From: an uncultured Clostridia bacterium
Lineage (GTDB): Bacteria > Bacillota > Clostridia > Christensenellales > Borkfalkiaceae
DNA length: 64,000 nt
Direction: 5' to 3'
Assembly: GCA_944376335.1 (NCBI GenBank)
Contig: CALWCH010000001.1
Location: forward strand, 62,001 to 126,000
The notes under the pieces are model-generated. The model did not search any database, was not told the DNA's origin, and worked only from the letters and a program-made list of their open reading frames with translations. A program made the translations under genes and the position numbers. Position 1 is the first letter of the stretch. Each line of letters begins with the position of its first letter. Shown here one piece after another: positions 44,753-53,763 of this stretch.

Positions 44753-45151
44753 ATGCGAAAATGGTTCCTGTACGCGGCGCTTGTCTGCTGCCTCCTCTCT
44801 ACGGGCTGCGATGCGGGCGAACTCTCGTCGCTCCAAGAAATTTCCATGCCCTATGCGGGCGAGTACCAATGTCAAAGGCTCACCTTGGGCGAAAAGGATG
44901 TTCTCCCCCTCTTCGAAAAGCTCACTCTCACCCTCGAACGGGGCGGCACCTTCACTTTAACTTATCAAAAAAAGCATGGGGGAGCGGGCGGGCTTTCGGG
45001 CACCTATTCCCTCGACTGCGAACAAAATACCATCGCCTTCACCCCCGATGGGGGAGAGACGCGCGTCTTTCCCTATCAAGACGGCTCCATTTTCTTCGAA
45101 GTGCCCATCTTGGGCAGCCTGCTCTTTGCACAATTTTCGCCAAACGCATAA
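44753..45151 (+). CDS. Small secreted lipoprotein
   Basis: 132 aa, not recognised. Signal peptide MRKWFLYAALVCCLLSTGC with lipobox LSTGC, so Cys19 is the likely lipidated residue and the protein is anchored outside the membrane. The rest is a short beta-rich domain, similar in outline to small lipocalin-like stress or copy-number lipoproteins (LTLERGGTFTLTYQ; GGLSGTYSLDCEQNTIAFTP; SIFFEVPILGSLLFAQF). No Shine-Dalgarno is evident before the ATG, and no clear promoter was found. Confidence 0.7.
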   Translation: MRKWFLYAALVCCLLSTGCDAGELSSLQEISMPYAGEYQCQRLTLGEKDVLPLFEKLTLTLERGGTFTLTYQKKHGGAGGLSGTYSLDCEQNTIAFTPDGGETRVFPYQDGSIFFEVPILGSLLFAQFSPNA

Positions 45152-45179
45152 AAAATCTCCAAAACAATAGAACATACGT

Positions 45180-45208
45180 TTGTAATTTCTCGTGCGGTGT
45201 GCTATAAT
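45180..45208 (+). promoter_or_regulatory. Sigma-A promoter fused to the SF1 helicase start
   Basis: TTGTAA (45180-45185), 17-bp spacer, TATAAT (45203-45208), then AGAGCC and ATG 45215. No ribosome site. Confidence 0.85.
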
Positions 45209-45214
45209 AGAGCC

Positions 45215-46474
45215 ATGCAAGCGTTGGAGTCCATCCGCCTCACCAAGGACCAGGAGGCGGCGGCCGCTCTCATCGAGGAGTGGTTTCTGCATCTGAATAA
45301 CCAAATCTTCGTCCTCTGCGGCTACGCAGGCACGGGGAAGACGTACCTCGTCGACCACGTCGTGCGCGCCCTGGGGCTGAAGGCGGGGGAGAGCGCCGTG
45401 TTCGTCACGCCGACGGGCAAGGCGGCCTCCGTCCTTTTGCGCGCAGGCACCCCTGCGGGCACGCTGCACAGCCTCATCTACACCCTCGAGGAGGAGATCG
45501 ACGTCAATGAAGACGGCGAAGTCGTCTCCGAGCGCTTTTTGCGCTTTGTGCGGCGGGAGAAGATCGACCCCGACATCAAGCTCATCGTCGTCGACGAGAC
45601 GTCCATGGTCTCCGACGAGATGCTGCGCGATCTTCTCTCTTACGGCGTCAAGTGCCTCTTCTGCGGCGACCCCGCCCAGCTGCCGCCCGTCGGGGGGAGC
45701 AACACCCTGCTCACCATGCCCTGCTATACCTTAAAGGAGATCGTCCGCCAGGAGGAAAACGACCCCATCGTGCGCCTTGCCGAAATGGCGCGGGCGGGCG
45801 AGCATATCCCCATCGGCGAATACGGCCCCCGCGCCGTCGTCATCTCTTCGCGCGATTTCGGCGAGAAGGAGCGCATGCACTTCTTCCCCAAGGCCGACCA
45901 GATCATTGCGGGCAGCAACCGCCTGCGCGCCCGCCTCAACAGTGACTGCAGAAGGTATTTGGGCATCTCCCCCGGCTGCAAGCTCCCCATCGACGGCGAA
46001 AAGCTCATCTGCACCCTCAACAATTGGAGCAAGGCGCTCGATAAAGACAAGACCTTCCACCTCGTCAACGGCATCATCGGCCGCTGCTACAACGTGCGGG
46101 AGCAGCAGGACGGCCTCTTTCAGCTCGACTTTCAGGCAGATTTCCTGCCCGACGTCTGCCGCGACCTTCCCGCCGATGCGGGCATCTTCACGGCGGGCAG
46201 ATACCTGCACGGCTACGGCGACAGGGCATGCCTTCTCGAAAACGGCACCCTCGTCCACGAAAAGAACTTCGAACTGCTCCGCCGCTGTAAAGTTCGGCGG
46301 GAGGACACCATCGACCGCTTCGAATTTGCCTATGCCGTCACCTGCCACAAGGCGCAGGGCTCGGAGTACGACTTCGTCATCGTGTTCGACGAATCCCGCC
46401 TCTTCGAAGACAGTTCCCGCTGGCTGTACACCGCCATCACGCGGGCGAAGAAAAAGCTCATCATCGTACGTTAA
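45215..46474 (+). CDS. SF1B helicase, Dda/RecD2-like
   Basis: 419 aa from ATG 45215 (MQALESIRLTKDQEAA); an ATG at 45197 would lie upstream of the -10 box. Walker A GYAGTGKTYLVDH (about 38-50), motif Ia VTPTGKAASVLL, Walker B IVVDETSMVSDEM, motif III FCGDPAQLPPVGG and C-terminal motifs AYAVTCHKAQGSEYD and WLYTAITRAKKKL. Resembles small 5'-3' helicases such as phage Dda or the RecD2 core without its N-terminal half. Predicted leaderless message. No phage genes adjoin it. Confidence 0.88.
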   Translation: MQALESIRLTKDQEAAAALIEEWFLHLNNQIFVLCGYAGTGKTYLVDHVVRALGLKAGESAVFVTPTGKAASVLLRAGTPAGTLHSLIYTLEEEIDVNEDGEVVSERFLRFVRREKIDPDIKLIVVDETSMVSDEMLRDLLSYGVKCLFCGDPAQLPPVGGSNTLLTMPCYTLKEIVRQEENDPIVRLAEMARAGEHIPIGEYGPRAVVISSRDFGEKERMHFFPKADQIIAGSNRLRARLNSDCRRYLGISPGCKLPIDGEKLICTLNNWSKALDKDKTFHLVNGIIGRCYNVREQQDGLFQLDFQADFLPDVCRDLPADAGIFTAGRYLHGYGDRACLLENGTLVHEKNFELLRRCKVRREDTIDRFEFAYAVTCHKAQGSEYDFVIVFDESRLFEDSSRWLYTAITRAKKKLIIVR

Positions 46475-46475
46475 A

Positions 46476-46495
46476 CGGGAGGCATCCGCCTCCCG
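46476..46495. terminator. 8-bp palindrome between helicase and MATE gene
   Basis: CGGGAGGC / GCCTCCCG with an ATCC loop, 1 bp past the helicase stop, then CACTTTTATG. Modest T-content on the plus strand. Confidence 0.65.
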
Positions 46496-46506
46496 CACTT
46501 TTATGT

Positions 46507-47937
46507 TTATGGAGTTTGCGGCGGCTCCGAAGCCGTCTGCGCCGTATCTTGTTCGGGCGGGGCATTTTTTAACATCTTTTTAAGGGTGAAGATCATCGTC
46601 AAAAAGCTCGCCAGCCCGCCGATGAGGTTCGAGATGGGCTCCGCGATGAACACGCCGTTCACGCCCAACCCCAAGCGGGGCAATAGAATGGTCAGCGGCA
46701 CCACGATGATGATCTTTCGAAACAGCGAAAAGAACACCGCCTGTTTGGCCTTGCCGAGCCCCACAAACGTGCTCTGCCCCGTAAATTGAAACGCCATAAA
46801 GAAGAACCCGAAGAAGTAGAGGTGCATGGCGGGCACGCCCAAATCGAGAAGCTCTGCGTCCTCCACGAAGATGGAGAGGAGCGGCCTCGGGAACAAAAAG
46901 AGGATGAGCCACACGACTGCCATATAAGAGACGCCGATGATCGCCGTAAACGCCATCGCCTGCCAGATGCGCTTATACTTCCCCGCGCCCAGATTATAGC
47001 CGATCACGGGCTGCGAGGCGTTCGTCAGCCCCTGTATGGGCAGCGAGACGACGTCTCTCAGCGAATTTAACGCCGTCATGATGCCGATGTACATATCCGC
47101 GAGCATCACGCCGCTCACGCTCTTCAATGTCGCATTGCAGGCGATCTGCACCGCCCCGTTGGAGGCGTTCATCACGAATCCCGTCGTGCCGAGCGCCAAA
47201 ATGCTCTTCAAAATGCGCCCGTCGGGCTTCAAATTCTTTGTCCGCAGTTTGAGCGTCGTCCTTTTCCCCGTAAGGAATAACAGCACCCACGCGCAGGAGA
47301 CGGCCTGCGAAAGCACCGTCGCAATGGCAGCGCCCTGCACCCCCAAGCCGAACACGAAGATGAAGAGGGGGTCGAGCGCAATGTTGACGACCGCCCCCGC
47401 CGCCACCGTCACCATGCCGTACTTCGTATATCCCTGCACGTTGATAAAGCCGTTCATGCCCGTCGAGAGCATCACGAGCGGCGTGCCGACAAGATAGATG
47501 TTGAGGTACTCCGCGGCATACGGATAGGTCGCATCGCTCGCCCCGAATAAGTAGAGGATGGGCTTCATCAGCGGATAGCACAGCGCCATCACGAGCAGGG
47601 AGCAGGCAAGCAGCGCCGTAAACGTGTTGCCCAATATCCTCTCGGCGTGCTCCGTCTCGTGTTTGCCGCGGTCGATGGAGCACAGCGGCGCCCCGCCCGT
47701 GCCGAAGAGGTTGGTAAAGGCGAGCACCAGGGTCACGATGGGGAATGTGAGCCCCAGCCCCGTAAAGGCATTTGCGGAGTCCTCGGGCAGGTGCCCGATG
47801 TAGATGCGGTCTACAAGGTTATAGAGCATCTGCACGAGCATGGCGATCGTCATCGGCACGGCAAGCCGCGCGATGTGGCGCCGTACGCTCCCCTGCGAGA
47901 AGTCATTCTTTATTTCGTCGGAAATCTGAACTTTCAT
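46507..47937 (-). CDS. MATE-family efflux transporter
   Basis: 476-aa, twelve-helix multidrug/Na+ or H+ antiporter of the MATE type. N-terminal MTIAMLVQMLYNLVDRIYIG, internal duplication with ASQPVIGYNLGAG and YMAVVWLILFLFPRP, and a charged Ala/Pro/Gln-rich tail. Sits 24 bp after the TetM-like gene on the same strand, so they form an operon that may link drug export and ribosome protection. Ribosome site before ATG 47937 is poor (GTGATAG). Confidence 0.93.
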   Translation of the reverse strand: MKVQISDEIKNDFSQGSVRRHIARLAVPMTIAMLVQMLYNLVDRIYIGHLPEDSANAFTGLGLTFPIVTLVLAFTNLFGTGGAPLCSIDRGKHETEHAERILGNTFTALLACSLLVMALCYPLMKPILYLFGASDATYPYAAEYLNIYLVGTPLVMLSTGMNGFINVQGYTKYGMVTVAAGAVVNIALDPLFIFVFGLGVQGAAIATVLSQAVSCAWVLLFLTGKRTTLKLRTKNLKPDGRILKSILALGTTGFVMNASNGAVQIACNATLKSVSGVMLADMYIGIMTALNSLRDVVSLPIQGLTNASQPVIGYNLGAGKYKRIWQAMAFTAIIGVSYMAVVWLILFLFPRPLLSIFVEDAELLDLGVPAMHLYFFGFFFMAFQFTGQSTFVGLGKAKQAVFFSLFRKIIIVVPLTILLPRLGLGVNGVFIAEPISNLIGGLASFLTMIFTLKKMLKNAPPEQDTAQTASEPPQTP

Positions 47938-47961
47938 TCTATCACAAAACGGCAGCCGCCG

Positions 47962-49842
47962 TCACTTCTTATATGCTCCCCGCGCGTGGAGGATCCAAAG
48001 GGAGCGGTCGAGGGGGTCGACGCCCACGCGCTCACGGCTCTCTCCCACGCCCTCGGGGCAGGGGCGGTAACACTTCAGGGTGAGAAGGACGGCCGCCCGT
48101 CCGCCCGAGAGGGAGGCTAAAAGCTCGTTGAGCCCGAACGTCTCGCCCGCAGGAATTTCCGCTTCAAGCATAAAGTTCCCGCCCTCTGCAAGGGGGGTGC
48201 CGAGGACGGCGCGCCGCTCCTTGAGCGCCGAAAGAATTTTCCCCATCGCCTTCTCGGGCGCGGAGAGGGAGAGCGATAAGATGGGCTCTAAAAGCACGCT
48301 CCCCGCATTTCTTAAGCCGTCGTGGATGCCCATCGGCGTCGCCACAAAGAAGTCCAAGGGGTGCGTGTGCTGCGGGTGGTCCTCGCCGTCCACAAGCGTC
48401 ACCTTGAGGTCGGTCACCTGCCACCCCAGCCGCCCCTGCTCCAGCGCCCGCGGTACGCTCACGCGCACATGCTCCTGATAGCGGTAGGCGATGCTCTTCT
48501 CCGAGCACACGCTCTCATACACGAGCCCGCTGCCCTCGGGAAGGGGCTCAAGATAAAACTTGACGACCGCCCAGCACGGCTTGGGCATCGTATAGCATTC
48601 AAAGCCCCACGCGGGGCGGGCGATCGTCTCACGGTAGACAACGGCGGGCGCGCCCGTCTCGGCCTGAATATGATAGCGCTCTAAAAGGGTATCCTTCAGC
48701 ACTTCCGCCTGCACGCCGCCCGCAATGGCGACGCTCAAAGTCCGCTTCTCGGGCACCCATTCGAGGGCGAGCGACGGCCATTCATCCGAAAGTTCTTCAA
48801 GCGCCCTCTTGAGCGCGGGCAAGTCGTCGCTTGTCACCTTCACGCGGAAATAGGGCGAAGGCGGCGTATAGGGCACGGGGGGCATAACGCCCAAAAAGTC
48901 GCCCGCGCGCACGTCGGCAAGGCCGGAAACTGCCCCCGTCTCGCCGTCCGAAAGTGTCTCCGCGTCCTCGTACTTCCCCCCGCGGATGCGCTTTAATTGC
49001 CCCGCCTTGAGGGTACTTCCCGTGCGCACATTCTTCACTTCTTCCCGCACCGAGAGCGTTCCCCCGAACAGCCGTATGTGCGCCAATTTCCCGAGTCCCG
49101 CCCTGTGCTCCACCTGATAGACGAATGCCGAGAAGGGCGCGTCCTCGTGCCGCCCGAAGGAAAAATAGCGGGTGAGCGTTAAGAGCAATTCCTTCACCCC
49201 CGCGCCCGTCCGCGCGCTGCCGTAAAGGAGCGGTGCAATGCTCCCTTCGGAACAAGCTTTTTGCAGCGCCGCCGCAAGTTCCTCTTCGGAGAGCGTACCT
49301 TCCAAATATTTTTCAAGCAGCCCCTCGTCGCCCAGCGCCGTCACCGCCTCTTCCGTAAAATCAATGGGGCCGTTCGGCGCGTTGAGGGGCAGAATTTCCC
49401 TCTTTAAGCGGCGGCGAAGGGGCTCTAAAACGTTTGGCGAGGGCTCCAAATCGCACTTATTGACAAAGAGGAGAAGGGGGAGCCCCCTCTTTTCGATGAG
49501 GGATAATAAAAGCTCGGTCTGCGCCTCCACGCCGTCCCGCGCGGAGACGACAAGCACGGCAGCATCCACCGCCGCCAAGGCTAATTCGGTCTCCTCGGAA
49601 AAATCGGCGTGCCCGGGGGTGTCGATGAGGTCAAACTTCACCCCGTCATATGCAAATGTCACGGTCGCATCGCGCACGGAGATGCCGCGTGCACGCTCCA
49701 CGGAGAGGAAGTCCAAAGCAGACGTTCCCTCGTCCACGCTCCCCCTTTGGCGGAGCGCCCCACTCTCAAACAGGAGCCGCTCCGAAAGCGTCGTCTTGCC
49801 CGCGTCGATGTGCGCAAAGATGCCGATATTCAGCGTTCTCAT
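47962..49842 (-). CDS. TetM-like ribosomal-protection translation GTPase
   Basis: 626 aa, EF-G paralogue of the TetM/TetO ribosomal-protection type (TetM is 639). G1 [19 protein letters not shown], insertion GALRQRGSVDEGTSALDF, switch I RGISVRDATVTF, G3 DTPGHADF, G4 VNKCD; domains III-V follow with SGLVYESVCSEKSIAYRYQ and LGWQVTDLKVTL. Relation to true tetracycline-resistance genes is distant, so it may be an intrinsic factor rather than an acquired resistance gene; base composition matches its neighbours. ATG 49842 stands 7 nt after a -10 box with no Shine-Dalgarno. Confidence 0.85.
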   Translation of the reverse strand: MRTLNIGIFAHIDAGKTTLSERLLFESGALRQRGSVDEGTSALDFLSVERARGISVRDATVTFAYDGVKFDLIDTPGHADFSEETELALAAVDAAVLVVSARDGVEAQTELLLSLIEKRGLPLLLFVNKCDLEPSPNVLEPLRRRLKREILPLNAPNGPIDFTEEAVTALGDEGLLEKYLEGTLSEEELAAALQKACSEGSIAPLLYGSARTGAGVKELLLTLTRYFSFGRHEDAPFSAFVYQVEHRAGLGKLAHIRLFGGTLSVREEVKNVRTGSTLKAGQLKRIRGGKYEDAETLSDGETGAVSGLADVRAGDFLGVMPPVPYTPPSPYFRVKVTSDDLPALKRALEELSDEWPSLALEWVPEKRTLSVAIAGGVQAEVLKDTLLERYHIQAETGAPAVVYRETIARPAWGFECYTMPKPCWAVVKFYLEPLPEGSGLVYESVCSEKSIAYRYQEHVRVSVPRALEQGRLGWQVTDLKVTLVDGEDHPQHTHPLDFFVATPMGIHDGLRNAGSVLLEPILSLSLSAPEKAMGKILSALKERRAVLGTPLAEGGNFMLEAEIPAGETFGLNELLASLSGGRAAVLLTLKCYRPCPEGVGESRERVGVDPLDRSLWILHARGAYKK

Positions 49843-49849
49843 GGGGATT

Positions 49850-49878
49850 ATTGTAGCACTTCAGGGGGAAAATGTCAA
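49850..49878 (-). promoter_or_regulatory. Sigma-A promoter fused to the TetM-like start
   Basis: Minus strand TTGACA (49878-49873), 17-bp spacer, TACAAT (49855-49850), then AATCCCC and ATG 49842. Confidence 0.88.
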
Positions 49879-49929
49879 TGCACCCCGCGCGCAGGGCGGG
49901 CGCGAGGGCAGGAAATTTGCGAAAAACTC

Positions 49930-49958
49930 TTTACACGCGCCCGATTTTGGTATATAAT
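49930..49958 (+). promoter_or_regulatory. Sigma-A promoter of the membrane-protein pair
   Basis: TTTACA (49930-49935), 17-bp spacer, TATAAT (49953-49958), followed by a conventional leader with AAAAAGGAGGTG. Confidence 0.85.
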
Positions 49959-49991
49959 AGGAAAGAGTGAATTTTAAAAAGGAGGTGCGGA

Positions 49992-50813
49992 ATGAGGATC
50001 GTCTACGACCACTGGGTGTATATCTTCAAAAACATCTGGTTCATTCTGCCCTTTGCGGTCATTCCCGCGCTCTTTCTCTCCCTCTCGATGGACTTTGCCG
50101 CCATCGAGGCCTTTTGGCGCGGTCTCTTTACGGGTGACTTCGTCACCGACTGGTTCGAGATCTTCTCCTGCTTCAGCCTCTTCGGCTTCGGCACGACGCT
50201 CGACATCGTCTACGCCGTCTGCGGCGTCATCTGCGTGCTCGTCTTTATGTCCTTTACGCTCGCCTTTGTCGAAAAGCACATGCGCATCGGGAAGAGGACG
50301 CTCGCAAGCCTTTTCTCGCAGTTCCGCGGCGTGTTTCTCCCCGTCGCGGGCATGATGCTCTTTATCTTCCTTCTCTACGAAGTCTGGGCACTTGTCCTCG
50401 CCGCCATGCTCTATTCTATTCTCTCCATCGCCTCCAAGGCGGCGGTCATCGCGCTCTCTCTCGCCGTCATCGTGCTCTTCTTTGCGGCGCTTTTGTATCT
50501 CATCACGCTCATCTATCTCTGCCTTCCGTGCATGCACATGACGGGCCTCGGCCCTCTTCAGTCGCTGCTCTACTCCTACCGCTTGATGGTGGGGGTAAGG
50601 GGAAGATTGCTTCTCTCTCTCCTCATGTCCTTTGTGCCCGCCGGGCTCATCGTGTGGGGGGCTTCCTTCCTGCCCGAGGCCGCCTCCGTCGTCATCTGCC
50701 TCGTGCTCTTCACCTTCCTCTTCATGAGCTACTGCGTCCGCATGGAGACCTTCTACTTCATGGCGGATAAGCTCGACAGGGAAGACCTTCTTCAAAGTTA
50801 CAGGGAGCTTTAA
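49992..50813 (+). CDS. Unknown polytopic membrane protein
   Basis: 273 aa; family not recognised. About six hydrophobic segments (near residues 17-35, 64-92, 112-135, 137-180, 205-225, 228-248). No catalytic or transport motif seen. Strong ribosome site. Start of the next gene is 1 bp past its stop region; the two share topology and length and look like distant paralogues acting together. Confidence 0.75.
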   Translation: MRIVYDHWVYIFKNIWFILPFAVIPALFLSLSMDFAAIEAFWRGLFTGDFVTDWFEIFSCFSLFGFGTTLDIVYAVCGVICVLVFMSFTLAFVEKHMRIGKRTLASLFSQFRGVFLPVAGMMLFIFLLYEVWALVLAAMLYSILSIASKAAVIALSLAVIVLFFAALLYLITLIYLCLPCMHMTGLGPLQSLLYSYRLMVGVRGRLLLSLLMSFVPAGLIVWGASFLPEAASVVICLVLFTFLFMSYCVRMETFYFMADKLDREDLLQSYREL

Positions 50814-50814
50814 T

Positions 50815-51789
50815 ATGGCTATCAAACGCGCGCTTCGGCTTCTCACCGACAACTTCACCAACACCTTCAAACTGCTTCTATACCGCCTCGTGATGGGCGC
50901 ACTCTTTGTGGGGCTCTCCTACTTCATCCTCGATCTGGGGCTTAGAAGCCTTCTCGAAGGCCCCGAAATGCAAAACGTCATCGAGATGATCGGAGAATTC
51001 TTCGAAGCGCTCGTCTCGGGCAGAACGGGGTATCTCGAGACCTTCCGCGAGAACTTCACTGCGGCATTGACTGAACTTTTAACGGCGTTTACGGCAGATT
51101 TGAGCTCCATCATCGGCTCGTTCGCGGGCGTCGTCGTCCTCTATCTTGTGTTCCGTTTCTTAAACGGCATGGCAACGTTCGCCATGATGAGCATCAATTT
51201 CGACAGGATGTCCACCTTCGGCAAGACGAGCTTCTCCGCCGCCTTCTTCGAAAATTTGGGCCCTGCGGTGCGCTATCACCTTCTCTATGTGCCGCTCTCC
51301 TTCGTGTACGACGTGCTCGCCCTCGCCCTCTGCTGGTTTTTCTTCTTCTACGCCCCTTCGCTCATGGGGGAGACGACCGTCCTCACCGTTCTTGTCGGCA
51401 TTTCGCTCACCATCGCGCTCTATATCGTTCTGCAGGCGTTCAAAATGACCTTCATCTCCTCGTGGATGCCCTACGCCGTCGAGCACAAAAAGGTCATCGC
51501 AGGCCTTCAAGACAGCTTTACCCTAAAGGGCAAATTTTTGCGCCGCTTCGTGAGCTTCCTTGTGGCGATCTACCTCATGGTCGTCATCAACGTCGTGTGC
51601 GCGTTCTGCACGTTGGGGAGCCTGCTGCTCATCTCGCTTCCCGCAAGCGCCATCTATTTCCTCTGGCTGCAGCTCGTTTTATACTATCACGAGAACGGCA
51701 GAAAGTACTATCTCCACGCCCGCAAGGTGGTGGGGGATGCCGAGACGATGCCCGTCGAGAGTGAGATCGACGCCGATTTAGAGAGCTGA
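50815..51789 (+). CDS. Unknown polytopic membrane protein, partner of the preceding
   Basis: 324 aa; family not recognised. Hydrophobic segments near residues 21-43, 98-125, 150-190, 192-215 and 245-285; an extracellular or cytoplasmic loop of about 50 residues (45-95) is acidic. The C-terminal tail is acidic (SEIDADLES). GGAGC overlaps the previous gene's end, so translation is probably coupled. The next downstream gene is a phosphohexomutase with its own ribosome site. Confidence 0.75.
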   Translation: MAIKRALRLLTDNFTNTFKLLLYRLVMGALFVGLSYFILDLGLRSLLEGPEMQNVIEMIGEFFEALVSGRTGYLETFRENFTAALTELLTAFTADLSSIIGSFAGVVVLYLVFRFLNGMATFAMMSINFDRMSTFGKTSFSAAFFENLGPAVRYHLLYVPLSFVYDVLALALCWFFFFYAPSLMGETTVLTVLVGISLTIALYIVLQAFKMTFISSWMPYAVEHKKVIAGLQDSFTLKGKFLRRFVSFLVAIYLMVVINVVCAFCTLGSLLLISLPASAIYFLWLQLVLYYHENGRKYYLHARKVVGDAETMPVESEIDADLES

Positions 51790-51802
51790 TTTTTGGAAAC
51801 AA

Positions 51803-51822
51803 CGGCGCGGGCTTTCGCGCCG
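51803..51822 (+). promoter_or_regulatory. Small hairpin before the phosphohexomutase gene
   Basis: CGGCGCG / CGCGCCG with a 6-nt loop, ending 2 bp before AAGGAG. No T-tract. Confidence 0.45.
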
Positions 51823-51837
51823 AGAAGGAGTAGTTAT

Positions 51838-53556
51838 ATGAATTATCGGGAAAATTATCAGACTTGGCTCAACGACCCCCGCCTCGCCGAGGCGGACAAA
51901 CAGGAGCTCCTTGCCATCAAGGACGATGAAAAGGCCGTCGAGTACCGCTTCGGCGGTGAGCTCGAATTCGGCACGGCGGGCATGCGCGGCATCATCGGCT
52001 GCGGCATGAACATGATGAACGTCTACACCGTCATGCGCGCCACGCAGGGGCTTTCGATGTACATCAAAACGCTCCCCGAAGAGGACCGGGCGCGCGGCGT
52101 CGTCATCTCCTACGACACCCGCCGCAACAGCCGCCTCTTTGCCGAAAAGGCGGCCTCCGTGCTCGCCAAGAACGGCATCAAGGCGTACCTCTTCGACGAC
52201 GTCCACCCCGTCCCCATGCTCTCGTATGCGGTCAGGTACTTAAAGACCATCGCGGGCATCATGATCACCGCCTCCCACAACCCCAAGGAATACAACGGCT
52301 ATAAGGTGTACGGCGAGGACGGCGCGCAGATGTCCCCCGAGGCGACCGCCATCGTCGTCAAGTACATCGAGGAGATCAAGGACTACCTCTCCGTCACGGG
52401 CGAGGAAAATAGCCCCCTCATCCTTCCCGTTCCCAAGGAAGTGGACGACACCTACATCGAGGCGCTTTCAAAGCTCACCCTCTCCAAGGAAGCCGTCGAA
52501 AAGTGCGGGAAAGACTTAAAGCTCGTCTACACCCCCGTCCACGGCAGCGGCTATGTGCCCGTCATGCGTATCTTAAAGACGCTCGGCATCAACGTCACCG
52601 TCGTCGAGGAACAGACGGTCAAGGATACCGAATTCTCCACCGTCAAAGTGCCCAATCCCGAGTTTAAAGAGACGCTCTCGATGGGCATCGACCTTGCGAA
52701 TAAGATCAACGCCGACGTCGTCTTCGGCACCGACCCCGACAGTGACCGCCTCGGCGTTGCCGTCAAGGACGACAAGGGCGAGTTCATCGCGCTCTCGGGC
52801 AACCAGGTGGGCATTCTGCTTCTCGACTACATTCTCACCCGCTTAAAGGAAGAGAACGCCCTTCCCGCAAACGCCGCCGTCGTCAAGTCCTTCGTCTCCA
52901 CGGGCATGGCAAAGGCCATCTGCGATGACTTCGGCGTCGCGCTGTTCGAGACCCCCGTCGGCTTCAAGTTCATCGGCGAGAAGATCAAGGAGTGGGAGAA
53001 GGACGGCTCGCACACCTATGTGTTCGGCTTCGAGGAATCGTGCGGGTATCTCCGCGGCACGCACGCGCGCGACAAGGACGCCGTCGTCGCCTCCATGCTC
53101 TGCGCCGAGATGGTCTGCTACTACACCTACATCGGCAAGACGGTCTGGGGCAGGCTGCAGGAGATCTACGCAAAGTACGGCTTCGTGCTCGATAAAAACA
53201 TCTCCATCCAGTACTCCGGCCTCAACGCCATGAAGGAGATGAACGCCGTTGTCGACGCCTTAAAGACCGCCAAGGTCGCCTCCTTCGGCACCCTCGAGGT
53301 AGAGGCGGTGCGCGACTATTCCGCATCCGTCCGCCGCGACAAGGCGGGGAACGAATCGCATATCGATATCCCCAAGTGCAACTGCGTCTACTACGAACTT
53401 GCAGGCGGCTCCTTCGTCTGCGTCCGCCCCTCGGGCACCGAGCCCAAGCTCAAGATCTACTACTCCATCCGCGCCAAGGACGAGGCAGCGGCAGAGGAAG
53501 AGCTTGCAAAGTGCAAAACTTCCGCCGAGGAACTTCTCGCAAGCGTCAAAAAGTAA
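51838..53556 (+). CDS. pgcA: Phosphoglucomutase/phosphomannomutase
   Basis: Alpha-D-phosphohexomutase (572 aa) interconverting hexose 1- and 6-phosphates for cell-wall and glycogen precursors. Catalytic serine in ITASHNPKEYNGYK, metal loop GTDPDSDRLG, sugar loop GFEESCGYLRG and phosphate loop RPSGTEPKLK. ATG 51838 follows AAGGAG; the extension to 51793 crosses the hairpin and lacks a ribosome site. The length matches the Firmicute PgcA/YhxB class. Confidence 0.95.
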   Translation: MNYRENYQTWLNDPRLAEADKQELLAIKDDEKAVEYRFGGELEFGTAGMRGIIGCGMNMMNVYTVMRATQGLSMYIKTLPEEDRARGVVISYDTRRNSRLFAEKAASVLAKNGIKAYLFDDVHPVPMLSYAVRYLKTIAGIMITASHNPKEYNGYKVYGEDGAQMSPEATAIVVKYIEEIKDYLSVTGEENSPLILPVPKEVDDTYIEALSKLTLSKEAVEKCGKDLKLVYTPVHGSGYVPVMRILKTLGINVTVVEEQTVKDTEFSTVKVPNPEFKETLSMGIDLANKINADVVFGTDPDSDRLGVAVKDDKGEFIALSGNQVGILLLDYILTRLKEENALPANAAVVKSFVSTGMAKAICDDFGVALFETPVGFKFIGEKIKEWEKDGSHTYVFGFEESCGYLRGTHARDKDAVVASMLCAEMVCYYTYIGKTVWGRLQEIYAKYGFVLDKNISIQYSGLNAMKEMNAVVDALKTAKVASFGTLEVEAVRDYSASVRRDKAGNESHIDIPKCNCVYYELAGGSFVCVRPSGTEPKLKIYYSIRAKDEAAAEEELAKCKTSAEELLASVKK

Positions 53557-53569
53557 TGCGAATTTGTGT

Positions 53570-53641
53570 GCGCCGCGCGCGGCAGTCTGCCGCGCGCGGC
53601 GCCTATTTTCCGCCCCGCCGCGCAATTTCCGCACGGCGGGG
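53570..53641. terminator. Two GC palindromes after the phosphohexomutase gene
   Basis: GCGCCGCGCGCGGCA with its complement (53570-53584/53588-53602, 15 bp), then CCCCGCCG / CGGCGGGG (53613-53620/53634-53641). CTATTTTC lies between them, giving the first a short T-rich tail. Confidence 0.65.
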
Positions 53642-53683
53642 CTCCAATTTATTTTAGGCAAAGCTAAAATGTTATTCATTCTC

Positions 53684-53730
53684 TTGACAAATCTCCCCGG
53701 TTGCGCTATCATTTGATATGATCAACATAT
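53684..53730 (+). promoter_or_regulatory. Sigma-A promoter with overlapping operator-like palindrome
   Basis: TTGACA (53684-53689), 17-bp spacer, TATCAT (53707-53712). ATATG / CATAT (53716-53720/53726-53730) form an inverted repeat around the predicted transcription start, a likely operator for the downstream regulator acting on itself. Confidence 0.7.
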
Positions 53731-53763
53731 GCGGCAGGGCACATTCTGCGGCAGGGGAGCGGC

